From positions 1 to 64,000 of the forward strand of contig NZ_PQIG01000144.1 in the NCBI RefSeq assembly GCF_012349115.1: 64,000 nucleotides of DNA. The letters run 5' to 3'. Positions within the stretch are counted from its first letter, which is position 1, and every line of letters begins with the position of its first letter. Under the pieces are notes generated by a model. It worked only from the letters and a program-made list of their open reading frames with translations, searched no databases and was not told the origin of the DNA. Source of the DNA: Rhizobium ruizarguesonis. Its GTDB lineage: Bacteria > Pseudomonadota > Alphaproteobacteria > Rhizobiales > Rhizobiaceae. The position numbers and the translations under genes are program-made. Below, piece after piece: positions 1 through 8,028 of this stretch.

Positions 1-86
1 TCGTCGCCACCGTCGCAACCATGCGCAAGCTGCTCACCATCCTCAACGCCATCATCAGGGACGGACGACCATGGCAAAACGCTTGA
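1..86 (+). CDS. IS110-type transposase, C-terminal end (5' part outside window)
   Basis: Reading from base 3, the frame gives VATVATMRKLLTILNAIIRD, then GRPWQNA and a TGA stop at 84-86. The pattern MRKLLTILNAxxRDGxPW is the usual C-terminal signature of IS110/IS116/IS902 transposases, which carry a DEDD-type N-terminal catalytic domain and a C-terminal Transposase_20 domain. Only the last 27 or so codons are inside the window, so I cannot tell whether the element is intact. IS110 elements usually lack clear terminal inverted repeats, and I see none between here and the atp operon terminator near 284. Confidence 0.7.
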   Translation, partial: VATVATMRKLLTILNAIIRDGRPWQNA

Positions 87-274
87 CAGCAAAGACAGTC
101 GCTCTCCCCACTGGGAGAAGAGGGAATCGAGAGGCCGTGGCATACCCCTTCGCCTTTGCTTACGACGGTCCGAAGGACGGCACGAGACACCTGGCTCGAC
201 CCAGGCGAAAGTGGCAATGCCGGATCAACGGCACCACGGTCCTCGGCACGAGAAGCAAAGACCAAGCCTTGCCA

Positions 275-306
275 ACAAAAGAAAAGGCCGGGACATGCCC
301 GGCCTT
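275..306 (-). terminator. Rho-independent terminator of the atp operon
   Basis: A perfect 9 bp stem, AAGGCCGGG (284-292) pairing with CCCGGCCTT (298-306), has a 5-base loop. On the minus strand it is followed by a T-rich run (TTTTCTTTTG). It lies 24 bp beyond the atpF stop codon, the right place to end the F0 operon. Confidence 0.85.
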
Positions 307-329
307 CCCTCTCAATCTTTTCGAAACGC

Positions 330-818
330 TCAGTTGAGCCGCGTCTTGACCTGGCCGACGGCATTGCCGAAGAGCTCGGACTGGACCTTGGCGTCGGCCC
401 GCTTGGCAAGCACGGTTTCTGCGGCCGCGATAGCAAGATCGACGGCGGCGGAACGCACCGCCTTCATCGCCTCGACCTCGGCCTGCTTGATCTTCTGCTC
501 GGACAGCGCCGTGCGATTGGTGACGAATTCTTCCGTCTTCTTCTTCGCTTCGGCGGTCAGCATTTCGGCTTCGCGTTCGGCGGCGGCAACGATGTGGGCC
601 GCTTCGGCTTCCGCTTCCTTGCGCTTGCGCTGGTATTCGGCGAGCAGGTGCTGGGCTTCCTCGCGCAGACGCTTGGCTTCGGCCAGATCGTTGCGGATCT
701 GGTCGGCGCGGTCGTCGAGCGACTTCGCCATCATGCCCGGAACCTTCAGGTAAACGACCAGCGCAAGAAAGAGGACGAGGCCGACAAAGGCGAAGAAAGT
801 CGCATCAAGAAATTCCAT
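330..818 (-). CDS. atpF: ATP synthase F0 subunit b
   Basis: 162 aa, normal for the family. Residues 4-25 form one membrane anchor (FFAFVGLVLFLALVVYLKV). The rest is a charged, Ala/Glu/Lys-rich helix expected to form the b/b' peripheral stalk coiled coil that holds F1 against F0. It is the last gene of the atpI-B-E-F'-F operon and starts 3 bp after the b' gene ends, so the two stalk subunits are probably translationally coupled. The F1 genes are not in this window, as is normal for Rhizobiales where F0 and F1 sit in separate operons. Confidence 0.95.
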   Translation of the reverse strand: MEFLDATFFAFVGLVLFLALVVYLKVPGMMAKSLDDRADQIRNDLAEAKRLREEAQHLLAEYQRKRKEAEAEAAHIVAAAEREAEMLTAEAKKKTEEFVTNRTALSEQKIKQAEVEAMKAVRSAAVDLAIAAAETVLAKRADAKVQSELFGNAVGQVKTRLN

Positions 819-821
819 CGA

Positions 822-1451
822 TCAAGCCTCCTTCTTGGCGGCCGCAACGGCGGTGGCGACATCGGCCTTGGCGACGGTGCCGCCGATCAGCTGATCGATA
901 ACGGCAGCTGCCGTTTCCTCGGCAATGGTGCCGACATCGGCGAAGGCCTTGGCCTTGATCTCGCCGATGCGGACCTCGGCAGCCTTGATCTTTTCCGACA
1001 GGCTTGCCTCGACGGCGCGGCGATCCTCTTCGGCCTTGGCCTTGGCAGCGTCGCGTGCGGCAGTGCCGATCGCATTGGACTTGGCACGGGCAGCGGCCAG
1101 TTCACCTTCATAGGTCCGGACGGCGGCGTCGGCCTCCGCCTTCAGGCGGCCTGCTTCTTCCACATCCTGGGAGAGGCGCGTGTGACGCTGATCGAGGATC
1201 GCCCCGATGCGCGGCGCGATGACCTTTTGCATGAGCAAATAGAAGACGCCGAACGTGATCACCAGCCAGAGCAGCTGGGACGCGTAGGTCGTCGAATCGA
1301 AAGGCGGGAAGGGGCCGCGGGCGTGTCCGCCTTCGGCAACACCAGTCTCGGTATGGACCTCGCCTGCGGCCGGAGCGGCATGCGCATCCGTACCCGTCGC
1401 TGCCGCCGGTGCTTCCTCAGCGTAAGCCGGGGTCACAAAAAACATGCTCAC
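822..1451 (-). CDS. atpF2: ATP synthase F0 subunit b'
   Basis: 209 aa. An N-terminal extension of about 50 residues rich in Ala, Glu and His precedes a single transmembrane helix at roughly 58-78 (QLLWLVITFGVFYLLMQKVI). A long charged helical stalk follows. The second, divergent b-type subunit is characteristic of photosynthetic bacteria and many alphaproteobacteria, where b and b' form a heterodimeric peripheral stalk. It lies between atpE and atpF in the operon. Start chosen at MSMFFVTPAYAEE; the first 12 residues look like a short signal-like segment, so whether the N-terminus is processed is open. Confidence 0.93.
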   Translation of the reverse strand: MSMFFVTPAYAEEAPAAATGTDAHAAPAAGEVHTETGVAEGGHARGPFPPFDSTTYASQLLWLVITFGVFYLLMQKVIAPRIGAILDQRHTRLSQDVEEAGRLKAEADAAVRTYEGELAAARAKSNAIGTAARDAAKAKAEEDRRAVEASLSEKIKAAEVRIGEIKAKAFADVGTIAEETAAAVIDQLIGGTVAKADVATAVAAAKKEA

Positions 1452-1522
1452 CTCCAGGTGGACTGCAAATGCAAAGGATCACGGCTTGCGATCGCAGGCC
1501 GTGATCCATCTATTCGCCGATA

Positions 1523-1750
1523 TCAGACGGCGAAGAGGAGGAGGAGAGCGACGAGCAGCGAGAAGATGCCCAGAGCTTCCGTAACGGCGAAGCCGAATAC
1601 CAGACGGCCGAACTGGCTGTCAGCGGCAGACGGATTGCGCAGAGCGCCGGAGAGGTAGCTGCCGAAAATATTGCCGAGGCCGAGAGCCGTACCGGCCATA
1701 CCAAAGCAAGCCAGGCCTGCACCGATGTACTTTGCTGCTTCCGCTTCCAT
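1523..1750 (-). CDS. atpE: ATP synthase F0 subunit c (proteolipid ring)
   Basis: 75 aa hairpin of two hydrophobic helices joined by the polar loop R38-N39-P40 that contacts F1. The proton-carrying carboxylate is E58, within FGFAVTEALGIF in helix 2. Helix 1 has the glycine-rich packing pattern GAGLACFGMAGTALGLG. A strong Shine-Dalgarno-like AAAGGAG precedes the start, fitting the need for about ten copies per complex. Operon position between atpB and the b' gene is typical. Glu at the ion site without added polar ligands suggests a proton-coupled rather than sodium-coupled ring. Confidence 0.97.
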   Translation of the reverse strand: MEAEAAKYIGAGLACFGMAGTALGLGNIFGSYLSGALRNPSAADSQFGRLVFGFAVTEALGIFSLLVALLLLFAV

Positions 1751-1817
1751 GTTGAACTCCTTTGAAATGGTTGTTGCGGCGAATGACTGACGCCCTTTGA
1801 CGTCGATGTCGTTATCC

Positions 1818-2570
1818 TTAGTGCCCGCCCGGATGGATTGCGTCGTTGAGGTACATGCAAGTCAGCACCGCAAAGACATAAGCCTGAAGGAAGGCGACGA
1901 GGAACTCGAGACCGGTCAGGGCGACGGTCATGATGAGGGGAAGAACGGCGCCGCCGACACCGAGGGCACCCAAGGTTCCGAGCGAGGCGACGAAGCCTGC
2001 GAACACTTTGAGCGTGATGTGACCGGCGAGCATGTTGGCGAAAAGACGAACCGAGAGCGAAATCGGACGGGAGAGGAAGGAGATGATTTCGATCGTGACG
2101 ACCAGCGGCAACAGAATGCCCGGTACGCCCGAGGGCACAAAGACATTCAGAAACTTGAAGCCGTGCTTGTAGAAACCGTAGACGACAACCGTGCCGATGA
2201 CGAGGATCGCCAGCGCGGCGGTAACGATGATCTGGCTCGTCACCGTGAAGAAATACGGGAACATGCCGAGCAAGTTCGCCGTCAGCACGAACATGAAGAG
2301 CGAGAAGACCAGCGGGAAGAATTTCATTCCCTGCTTGCCGGCGCCTTCCTTCAGCATATTGGCGATGAATTCGTAGGACATTTCCGCGATGGACTGCGAA
2401 CGGCCCGGCACGATGGCGCGGTTCGAGGTCGCGAAATAAAGGAAGCCGGCGGCAGCGGCGGCCGAAACGGCCATGAAGAGCGATGCATTGGTAAACGAAA
2501 AATCAATTCCGCCGATTTCGATCGGCACAATCTTCTGGATCAGGAACTGATGAGTCGGATCGTTAGACAC
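1818..2570 (-). CDS. atpB: ATP synthase F0 subunit a
   Basis: 250 aa polytopic membrane protein forming the proton half-channels next to the c ring. The essential arginine is R175 in SLSVRLFANMLAGH, the family's most conserved segment. Five to six hydrophobic helices are visible, and NxxxFFPLVFSLFMFVLTAN-type features near residues 83-100 match helix 2. Translation follows atpI by about 60 bp, and atpE follows on the same strand. Length and motifs are ordinary. Confidence 0.97.
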   Translation of the reverse strand: MSNDPTHQFLIQKIVPIEIGGIDFSFTNASLFMAVSAAAAAGFLYFATSNRAIVPGRSQSIAEMSYEFIANMLKEGAGKQGMKFFPLVFSLFMFVLTANLLGMFPYFFTVTSQIIVTAALAILVIGTVVVYGFYKHGFKFLNVFVPSGVPGILLPLVVTIEIISFLSRPISLSVRLFANMLAGHITLKVFAGFVASLGTLGALGVGGAVLPLIMTVALTGLEFLVAFLQAYVFAVLTCMYLNDAIHPGGH

Positions 2571-2632
2571 CGCTTGTTCTCTCTCTTTGGCCCGCAGAAC
2601 GCGGGGTCATTGCACTGGACCGGACCCGGTCC

Positions 2633-2965
2633 TTATTTCTTGTCGTCGTCCAGGGGATGGGCCACCACCCCCGCAGAACGCATCACGTTCAGAACGCCGG
2701 CACAAAATCCGAGAAGCAGAAGAACAATCAAACCCCAAGGCGCCGTGCCAACAAAACGGTCGAGGACATAGCCAAGGACGGCACCGACGACGATTGCGGA
2801 AATGAACTCGCTGGAAAGCTTCATCGCCTGGGCATAACCTTTGCGGCTTACCTCGGCACGGGCTTCCCTGGCCTCGTCCTCTCCCGTCTCGACGCGCTTG
2901 GTCGCGAGTTTCGCTTCCAATTGCGCACGGCGCTTCTCAAGACTTTCCTCGCGGTCGTCCGCCAT
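2633..2965 (-). CDS. atpI: AtpI, F0 assembly factor
   Basis: 110 aa. A charged, helical N-terminal half (EEREESLEKR-type) is followed by two membrane helices, about 55-74 (FISAIVVGAVLGYVLDRFV) and 79-98 (WGLIVLLLLGFCAGVLNVM). AtpI proteins occupy this first position in many F-ATPase operons and help assemble the c ring. It is the first gene after the promoter at 3070-3098. Confidence 0.9.
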   Translation of the reverse strand: MADDREESLEKRRAQLEAKLATKRVETGEDEAREARAEVSRKGYAQAMKLSSEFISAIVVGAVLGYVLDRFVGTAPWGLIVLLLLGFCAGVLNVMRSAGVVAHPLDDDKK

Positions 2966-3069
2966 GGATCTCTCCTCGTCTGCCCGTCGCCCGCACTCCC
3001 GCTACCCCGGTCATTCGGACCCCGGACGCGAAGGTTGAGACCCTTCCGGCCCGTTCTGAAGTCGCGCGC

Positions 3070-3098
3070 AACATAGTTTTAGGGATTAGCATAGTCAA
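3070..3098 (-). promoter_or_regulatory. Sigma-70-type promoter for the atp operon
   Basis: On the minus strand, TTGACT (3093-3098) is separated by exactly 17 bp from TATGTT (3070-3075). Initiation near 3063 would give a leader of about 100 nt before atpI. Position, orientation and spacing agree; no experimental support is available from sequence alone. Confidence 0.65.
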
Positions 3099-3236
3099 GG
3101 CGTAGACAGCTTCTGTCCAGCGAGAAAATAATTCCATCAAATCAAAGAGATAAATCGACTCTGGGTCGATCGCGCAAATTCGACGGAAAGAATCCGCTTT
3201 TCCGGGCCGGAAATCGGCTTACCCAAGCGATTTATC

Positions 3237-4460
3237 TCAGCTCCAGCCGCCGCCATAGGTGCGATAGAAGACATGAAGTCCGATGCGGCCGACCTTTTCC
3301 ATGGTCTTTGCCCATTTCGGTCTGACATAGACGGCATGATAGTGCGTCGCCGAGCCTACCTGCGGCAGCCAGATCTTGCCTGCCGTCACAGCCATCGCCA
3401 CATCACGGGCGACTCGCCAGTGATATTCCGAGTTCACCCTGTCCTTGATGCTGTCGCATGCAAAGGAAAACTGGCAGCGGTTGCGCCAATCCTCGTTCTG
3501 ATAGACAACACCGCAGATCGTATGGGGATAGGCCGGATTGCGGACGCGGTTGAGGATGACCTGGGCAACGGCCGCCTGCCCCTTCACCGATTCCCCCCGC
3601 GCTTCGAAATAGATACCAGAGGCGAGGCATTGCTGCTCGCCGGCGGAAAAGACGCTCGGCGGCAGCACGCTTGCGGCCCAGGCGTGGTCGCGCGGGCCGA
3701 TTTCCGGGACGAAGCGGCCACTGTCCTGATCGGCCAGGATGGAATCGAACGGCGACTGGCGAGAATAGTCGGGTGCTGCCGGCGCATAGGCGGTGGCCAG
3801 CACATCGGCCTTGTTGCTGGTAATGAGGCTTGCGAGCATTGCCGGCACGCCATTGTCGGTCACAACAGGCTGCTTCTTATAGAAAGATGTGGCGATCTCG
3901 ATTTCCTTGCCCTGGATCTTCGGCTTGACGAAGGCCGAGCGGTCCTTGAGATCGAAGCTCGGGGTGAAGAGCATCTTGGTACGTTCGAGGATCGAGCCGG
4001 CGGAAAAATCTTTCGGCGGCTGCATCTGCTCGACGGCGACGACGCGCCCCTTCTTGGTGCGGCGATTGACGCGATCCTCGTCCGGCGTGTCCTCGTGGCC
4101 CCTATCCTTGGCAGTGCCCTTGTCCTTGGCGGTGAAGGCGACCTTGCGGCCATCGGGCAGCACCATGCCGGCACCGGCAGAGATCGAACCCGTCACCATC
4201 GGCTCGGCGAAGGCGAGTTCGGCCTGGTGGATGGAGCCGGCCGGCGAATTGGTCAGCACCATGCGCCAGTTCTCACCCTCATGATCGAGGCCGGCAAGCA
4301 TGGCGGCGAGATCGGCATGGGATGCGACGCTCGGGAAAATCAGCCAGCCGGCGAGACCGAAGATGACGGGCGACACCCAATTCTCGGGAATAAGACGCAG
4401 CTTGCTACGGGAAGGGCTCTTTCGACGCAACACGGACTCCGGCATGGAACGCGGGAACAT
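3237..4460 (-). CDS. SleB-type cell wall hydrolase, membrane anchored
   Basis: 407 aa. A basic N-terminus is followed by one hydrophobic segment at about 29-46 (VSPVIFGLAGWLIFPSVA), acting as signal or anchor, so the rest should lie in the periplasm. A long linker of low similarity runs to about 275. The C-terminal Hydrolase_2 (SleB/CwlJ) domain, about 276-387, contains YFEARGE with E286 and E290, followed by AVAQVILNRVRNPAYP and QFSFACD, all hallmarks of this family of peptidoglycan lytic enzymes. In non-spore-forming alphaproteobacteria these enzymes act in wall remodelling. Transcribed towards the atp operon with its own unit. Confidence 0.88.
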   Translation of the reverse strand: MFPRSMPESVLRRKSPSRSKLRLIPENWVSPVIFGLAGWLIFPSVASHADLAAMLAGLDHEGENWRMVLTNSPAGSIHQAELAFAEPMVTGSISAGAGMVLPDGRKVAFTAKDKGTAKDRGHEDTPDEDRVNRRTKKGRVVAVEQMQPPKDFSAGSILERTKMLFTPSFDLKDRSAFVKPKIQGKEIEIATSFYKKQPVVTDNGVPAMLASLITSNKADVLATAYAPAAPDYSRQSPFDSILADQDSGRFVPEIGPRDHAWAASVLPPSVFSAGEQQCLASGIYFEARGESVKGQAAVAQVILNRVRNPAYPHTICGVVYQNEDWRNRCQFSFACDSIKDRVNSEYHWRVARDVAMAVTAGKIWLPQVGSATHYHAVYVRPKWAKTMEKVGRIGLHVFYRTYGGGWS

Positions 4461-4580
4461 TCCATTAAAAATCTCGCATTAACCTTGATGTCCGGTTAAC
4501 GGGCTGTGCCGAAATGTGACCGTGAGAACTTTTGGATGTTCTAATGTGGCTGATAATTTCGTACGTGCGTCCGGGCTTGC

Positions 4581-4611
4581 TTCCTCTTCTCCCCAGCGGG
4601 GAGAAGAGGAA
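4581..4611. repeat. 14 bp perfect hairpin downstream of kup
   Basis: TTCCTCTTCTCCCC (4581-4594) and GGGGAGAAGAGGAA (4598-4611) form a perfect 14 bp stem with a 3-base loop. It lies 18 bp past the kup stop and could protect or terminate that transcript, although no long T run follows. A shorter relative (TCTCCCC-act-GGGAGAAGA) occurs near 104-124, suggesting a dispersed palindrome. Confidence 0.75.
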
Positions 4612-4629
4612 CAGAGGAGTCTCCACCCA

Positions 4630-6528
4630 TCAAATAATAACGTGCGAGCCCAGTTCCACCACGCGGTTGGCCGGCAGGCGGAAGTAGTCCGAAGGGTTGG
4701 CGGCGGCGTTGGCGAGAGCGATGTAGAGCCGGTCCTGCCAGTAGGGCATGCCCGACTTGGCGTCCGGCACCAGCTTGCGGCGGCCGAGATAGAAGGAGGT
4801 CGACATGATGTCGAATTTCAGTCCCGTCTTGCGCAGCGTCGCCAGGGCCTGCGAGACGTTTTGCGATTCCATGAAGCCGAAGAGCAGTTCGACACGGGAG
4901 AAACGCTCGGAAATCTGCTCGACCCTGTAGCGGTCTTGGCTCGGGACGCGCGGTTTGTTGACCGTGCGGATCGTCAGGATGACGTTGCGGTCGTGAAGCA
5001 CGTGGTTGTGCTTGAGATTGTGCAGCAAGGCGGCGGGGGCGGATTCCGGATCGCTGGTCAGGAAGATCGCGGTACCCGGAACCTGGGCCGGCGAATGTTC
5101 GCTCTTGCGCTCGATCGAGCTGACGAAGGAGGCAAGCGGAATATCGGTGTGGCGGGTCTTTTCCATCAGGATCGCCGTGCCGCGACGCCAGGTCCACATG
5201 ACGACGGTAAAGGCCGTGGCGATCATGATCGGGATATAGCCGCCATCGTGGATCTTCAGAAGATTGGCGCCGAGGAAGATCATTTCGAGCACGACCAGCG
5301 GCGCAAGCGCGATCACCGCAACCGGAAGCGACCAGTTCCAGCGGGCGCGGACGAATTCGAAGGCCATGATCGAGGTGACGACCATGGCGCCGGTGACGGA
5401 GATGCCATAGGCGGTCGCCAGCGCGTCCGAAGTCTTGAAACTCAGGACCAGGAAGATGACGCCGATGAACAGCACGGCATTGACCGAAGGCACGAAGATC
5501 TGCCCGGTATTGGTTTCCGAGGTGAAGAGGATTTCCATCCGCGGCAGGAAGCCGAGGTTGATGCCCTGGCGCACCATCGAGAAGGCGCCGGTGATGACCG
5601 CCTGGCTGGCGATGATCGTCGCGGCGGTCGCCAGGATGACGACCGGCAGCAGCGCCCATTTCGGATACATCAGATAGAAGGGATCGGACATCGTCATCGG
5701 ATTGCCGAGAACGAGCGCCCCCTGCCCGAGATAGTTCAGCGTCAGCGCCGGGAAAACCAGCAGGAACCAGGCCCACTGGATCGGGCGGCGGCCGAAATGG
5801 CCGAGATCGGCATAGAGCGCCTCGGCGCCGGTCACCGTCAGGAAGACGGCGCCGAGCACGACGACGCCGTAGAAGCCCTCATGCAACAGGAAGCTGACGG
5901 CATAATAGGGATTAAAGGCGGCCAGGATGCCGTAGTCGTCCGAGATATGAGAAATGCCGGCGGCGGCCATGACGAGGAACCAGACGGCGGTGATCGGGCC
6001 GAAGAACTTCGCGACGGCGCCGGTGCCGCGCGATTGCACGAAGAAGAGCAGCGCCAGGATCACCACCGAGATCGGCACGATATAGTCCGCGAGGCTGGGT
6101 GTGACGAGCTTCAGGCCCTCGACGGCCGACAGCACCGAAAGCGCCGGCGTGATCATCGCATCGCCGAGGAAGAGGGCCGCACCCATCAGGCCGAGCAGCA
6201 TCAGGATGGCGGTATGGCCGTTGGCGGTCTTCATCAGCAGGGCAAGCAGCGACAGCGTGCCGCCCTCGCCGTCGTTGTCGGCGCGCAGCAGGAAGAGCAC
6301 ATATTTGATGGTGACGATGATCGTCAGCGCCCAGATCATCAGCGAGATCAGGCTGATGACTTCAAAACGGGTGACGCCGTCATGCGCCACCGGCTTCAGC
6401 GCCTCGCGAAAAGCATAGAGCGGGCTGGTACCGATATCGCCGTAGACGACACCGACGGAACCCAGCGCGAGATAGAACAGCTTTCGCGGCGTCATATGGC
6501 TTTCGTTCGGATGGCTCTCTTCGGACAT
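4630..6528 (-). CDS. kup: Kup-type potassium uptake protein
   Basis: 632 aa, the usual size for KUP/HAK/KT transporters. The signature GDIGTSPLY is at 30-38, followed by about 12 membrane helices to about 460 and a cytoplasmic C-terminal domain of about 170 residues. The family imports K+ in symport with protons and is used mainly at low pH or low K+. It lies 18 bp downstream of corA on the same strand, so corA-kup is probably one transcript for cation uptake. Start chosen at MSEESHPNESHMTPRKLF; an internal Met at residue 12 is an alternative. Confidence 0.95.
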   Translation of the reverse strand: MSEESHPNESHMTPRKLFYLALGSVGVVYGDIGTSPLYAFREALKPVAHDGVTRFEVISLISLMIWALTIIVTIKYVLFLLRADNDGEGGTLSLLALLMKTANGHTAILMLLGLMGAALFLGDAMITPALSVLSAVEGLKLVTPSLADYIVPISVVILALLFFVQSRGTGAVAKFFGPITAVWFLVMAAAGISHISDDYGILAAFNPYYAVSFLLHEGFYGVVVLGAVFLTVTGAEALYADLGHFGRRPIQWAWFLLVFPALTLNYLGQGALVLGNPMTMSDPFYLMYPKWALLPVVILATAATIIASQAVITGAFSMVRQGINLGFLPRMEILFTSETNTGQIFVPSVNAVLFIGVIFLVLSFKTSDALATAYGISVTGAMVVTSIMAFEFVRARWNWSLPVAVIALAPLVVLEMIFLGANLLKIHDGGYIPIMIATAFTVVMWTWRRGTAILMEKTRHTDIPLASFVSSIERKSEHSPAQVPGTAIFLTSDPESAPAALLHNLKHNHVLHDRNVILTIRTVNKPRVPSQDRYRVEQISERFSRVELLFGFMESQNVSQALATLRKTGLKFDIMSTSFYLGRRKLVPDAKSGMPYWQDRLYIALANAAANPSDYFRLPANRVVELGSHVII

Positions 6529-6546
6529 GAAGTTGCAACAGGCTCC

Positions 6547-7545
6547 TCAGAGCCAGCCTTTCCAGCGGAAAAAGAAAAAGGGGATGACGGCTGAAATCAC
6601 CATCAGGGCCAGCGAATAGGGATAACCCGCGACCCAGGTCAGCTCCGGCATGACCTGAAAGTTCATACCATAGATGGAGGCGACCAATGTCGGCGGCAAG
6701 AACACCACCGAGGCAATCGAGAAAATCTTGATGATCGAGTTCTGCTCGATGTTGATCAGCCCGAGCGAAGCATCGAGCAGGAAGGTGATGTTGGCGGCGA
6801 CGAAAGAAGCATGCTCCGACAGTGACTGGACATCGCGCGAGACGGTGCGGCAGAGCTCCTTCGCCTCGCGGTCCTGCTGGATCGCCGGGATCGTGTGAAA
6901 GAACGTCAGCAGGCGGGCAAGCGACCCGAGACTGTCGCGCACCTTGCTGATCATCCGGTGATGGCCGGCAATATCGCGCAACTTCTCCTCGAGGTAGTTC
7001 GAAGGCTTGCGCACCTTCCTTGCCCGATCGCCGAAGACATGCGTCGACAAGATGTCGAGGCGCGAGATGGAGATCTCGAGGATCTCGGCGGTGCGGTCGA
7101 CGATCGTCTCCAAGAGCTTGGCGAGAAGGGCGGCACCACTGCGCCAGTTTTCCGGCAGCCGGTGGAGGGCAGCGATGAACAGCGCAAAGGATTTGGGATG
7201 GGCGTAGCGAATGGTGACCAAGCGGTTTCCGGCCAGGATGAAGGCGACGTCGGTCAGTGTCGGTACGTCGGTGTCAGCTTTCCAGAGCAGCGAAGCGGTC
7301 ATGAAGACGGCGTCTTTTTCGACATAGAGACGGGCGGAAGGCTCGATATCCTTGAGATCGTCGCGGGTCGGGACCTCGATGCCGAGAACCTTCTCGACAT
7401 AGAGTTCCTCGTCGCGGGTCGGCTCGATCATGTCGATCCAGACGACATCCTCGGGAAAGGAGGCGGCATGCGACAGATCGCGGATCTCGACCGACTTGCA
7501 ATTGGAACAGTAAGCGGTAATCACCGGTCGTCTCTCCGGCTGCAT
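6547..7545 (-). CDS. corA: CorA-family magnesium/divalent metal transporter
   Basis: 332 aa. A large acidic N-terminal cytoplasmic domain and long helices precede two C-terminal transmembrane segments. The family-defining YGMN selectivity motif is at 292-295 (SIYGMNFQVMPEL), and the last helix ends in the basic tail FFFFRWKGWL. It forms pentameric channels for Mg2+ and sometimes Co2+ or Ni2+. First gene of a likely corA-kup operon. The upstream gap 7546-8026 holds repeats but no clear Mg2+-responsive leader that I can recognise. Confidence 0.93.
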   Translation of the reverse strand: MQPERRPVITAYCSNCKSVEIRDLSHAASFPEDVVWIDMIEPTRDEELYVEKVLGIEVPTRDDLKDIEPSARLYVEKDAVFMTASLLWKADTDVPTLTDVAFILAGNRLVTIRYAHPKSFALFIAALHRLPENWRSGAALLAKLLETIVDRTAEILEISISRLDILSTHVFGDRARKVRKPSNYLEEKLRDIAGHHRMISKVRDSLGSLARLLTFFHTIPAIQQDREAKELCRTVSRDVQSLSEHASFVAANITFLLDASLGLINIEQNSIIKIFSIASVVFLPPTLVASIYGMNFQVMPELTWVAGYPYSLALMVISAVIPFFFFRWKGWL

Positions 7546-7865
7546 CCAACCTCAAAGGCCGGCATGCGCATTGTGCTCAACCGCATCGCAGTTCCCAATC
7601 CTTCGATCGACAAGACAACTCCGAACTTGCAGGCGGGCCGGACCCTTCGAAACGAAGACGGCCTCATTGAGCATCTGCAGCAAAACGCCATCATGGCGCC
7701 GCGGCATATGAAGCAAAGCCGTGAAATAATCAAGACATCTTCCGTGAAGCGCGGCTTTTCACCACGTTTCCCCCACAATTTGGGGTATCCGCCGCGGTGA
7801 TTCGGCTCGCTAAAGCACCTCGCATCGAACCCGATTCATGCGACGCGCGTCAACTCTTTGGTTTA
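7546..7865. other. Intergenic stretch without a recognisable gene
   Basis: Between the corA start and the tandem hairpin array. The only open frame (minus, 85 codons into corA) is Arg/Cys-rich with no family resemblance and overlaps the corA start, so I do not call it. The corA promoter should lie here, but I see no convincing -35/-10 pair. Confidence 0.5.
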
Positions 7866-8028
7866 TGCATGTCGTTATCCCGGAACCGCTGCACACTTCC
7901 GGGCGGCATGCATTTGTTGTGATGCATGCCGTTATCCCGGAACCGCTGCACACTTCCGGGCGGCATGCATTATGTTTTATGCATGCCGTTATCCCGGAAC
8001 CGCTACACACTTCCGGGCGGCATGCATT
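7866..8028. repeat. Three tandem 57 bp palindromic repeats
   Basis: Copies begin at 7866, 7923 and 7980, a period of exactly 57 bp. Each unit folds as TGCATGCCG-ttat-CCCGGAA paired with TTCCGGG-c-GGCATGCA around a loop containing ccgctgcacac. The third copy ends on the mrp stop codon region (8027-8029). The CCGCTGCACACTT core is shared with the larger dispersed repeats at 17341, 21190, 30510, 35084 and 49448, so this is a tandem version of the same repeat superfamily. It could also serve as transcript terminus for mrp. Confidence 0.9.

Noticed and set aside
156..1658. 500-codon plus-strand open frame across the atp genes
   Set aside because: It is antisense to atpF, atpF2 and atpE, has Arg/Gly/Leu shadow composition and no family likeness.
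4516..6594. 692-codon plus-strand frame over kup
   Set aside because: Antisense shadow rich in His, Asp, Gly and Arg; kup on the minus strand has clear motifs.
7810..8010. 66-codon minus frame encoding a repeated Cys-containing peptide
   Set aside because: It only mirrors the 57 bp DNA repeat (multiple of three). No RBS and no independent coding evidence.
7866..8028. CRISPR array
   Set aside because: Three directly adjoining palindromic units with almost no unique spacer sequence and no cas genes nearby.
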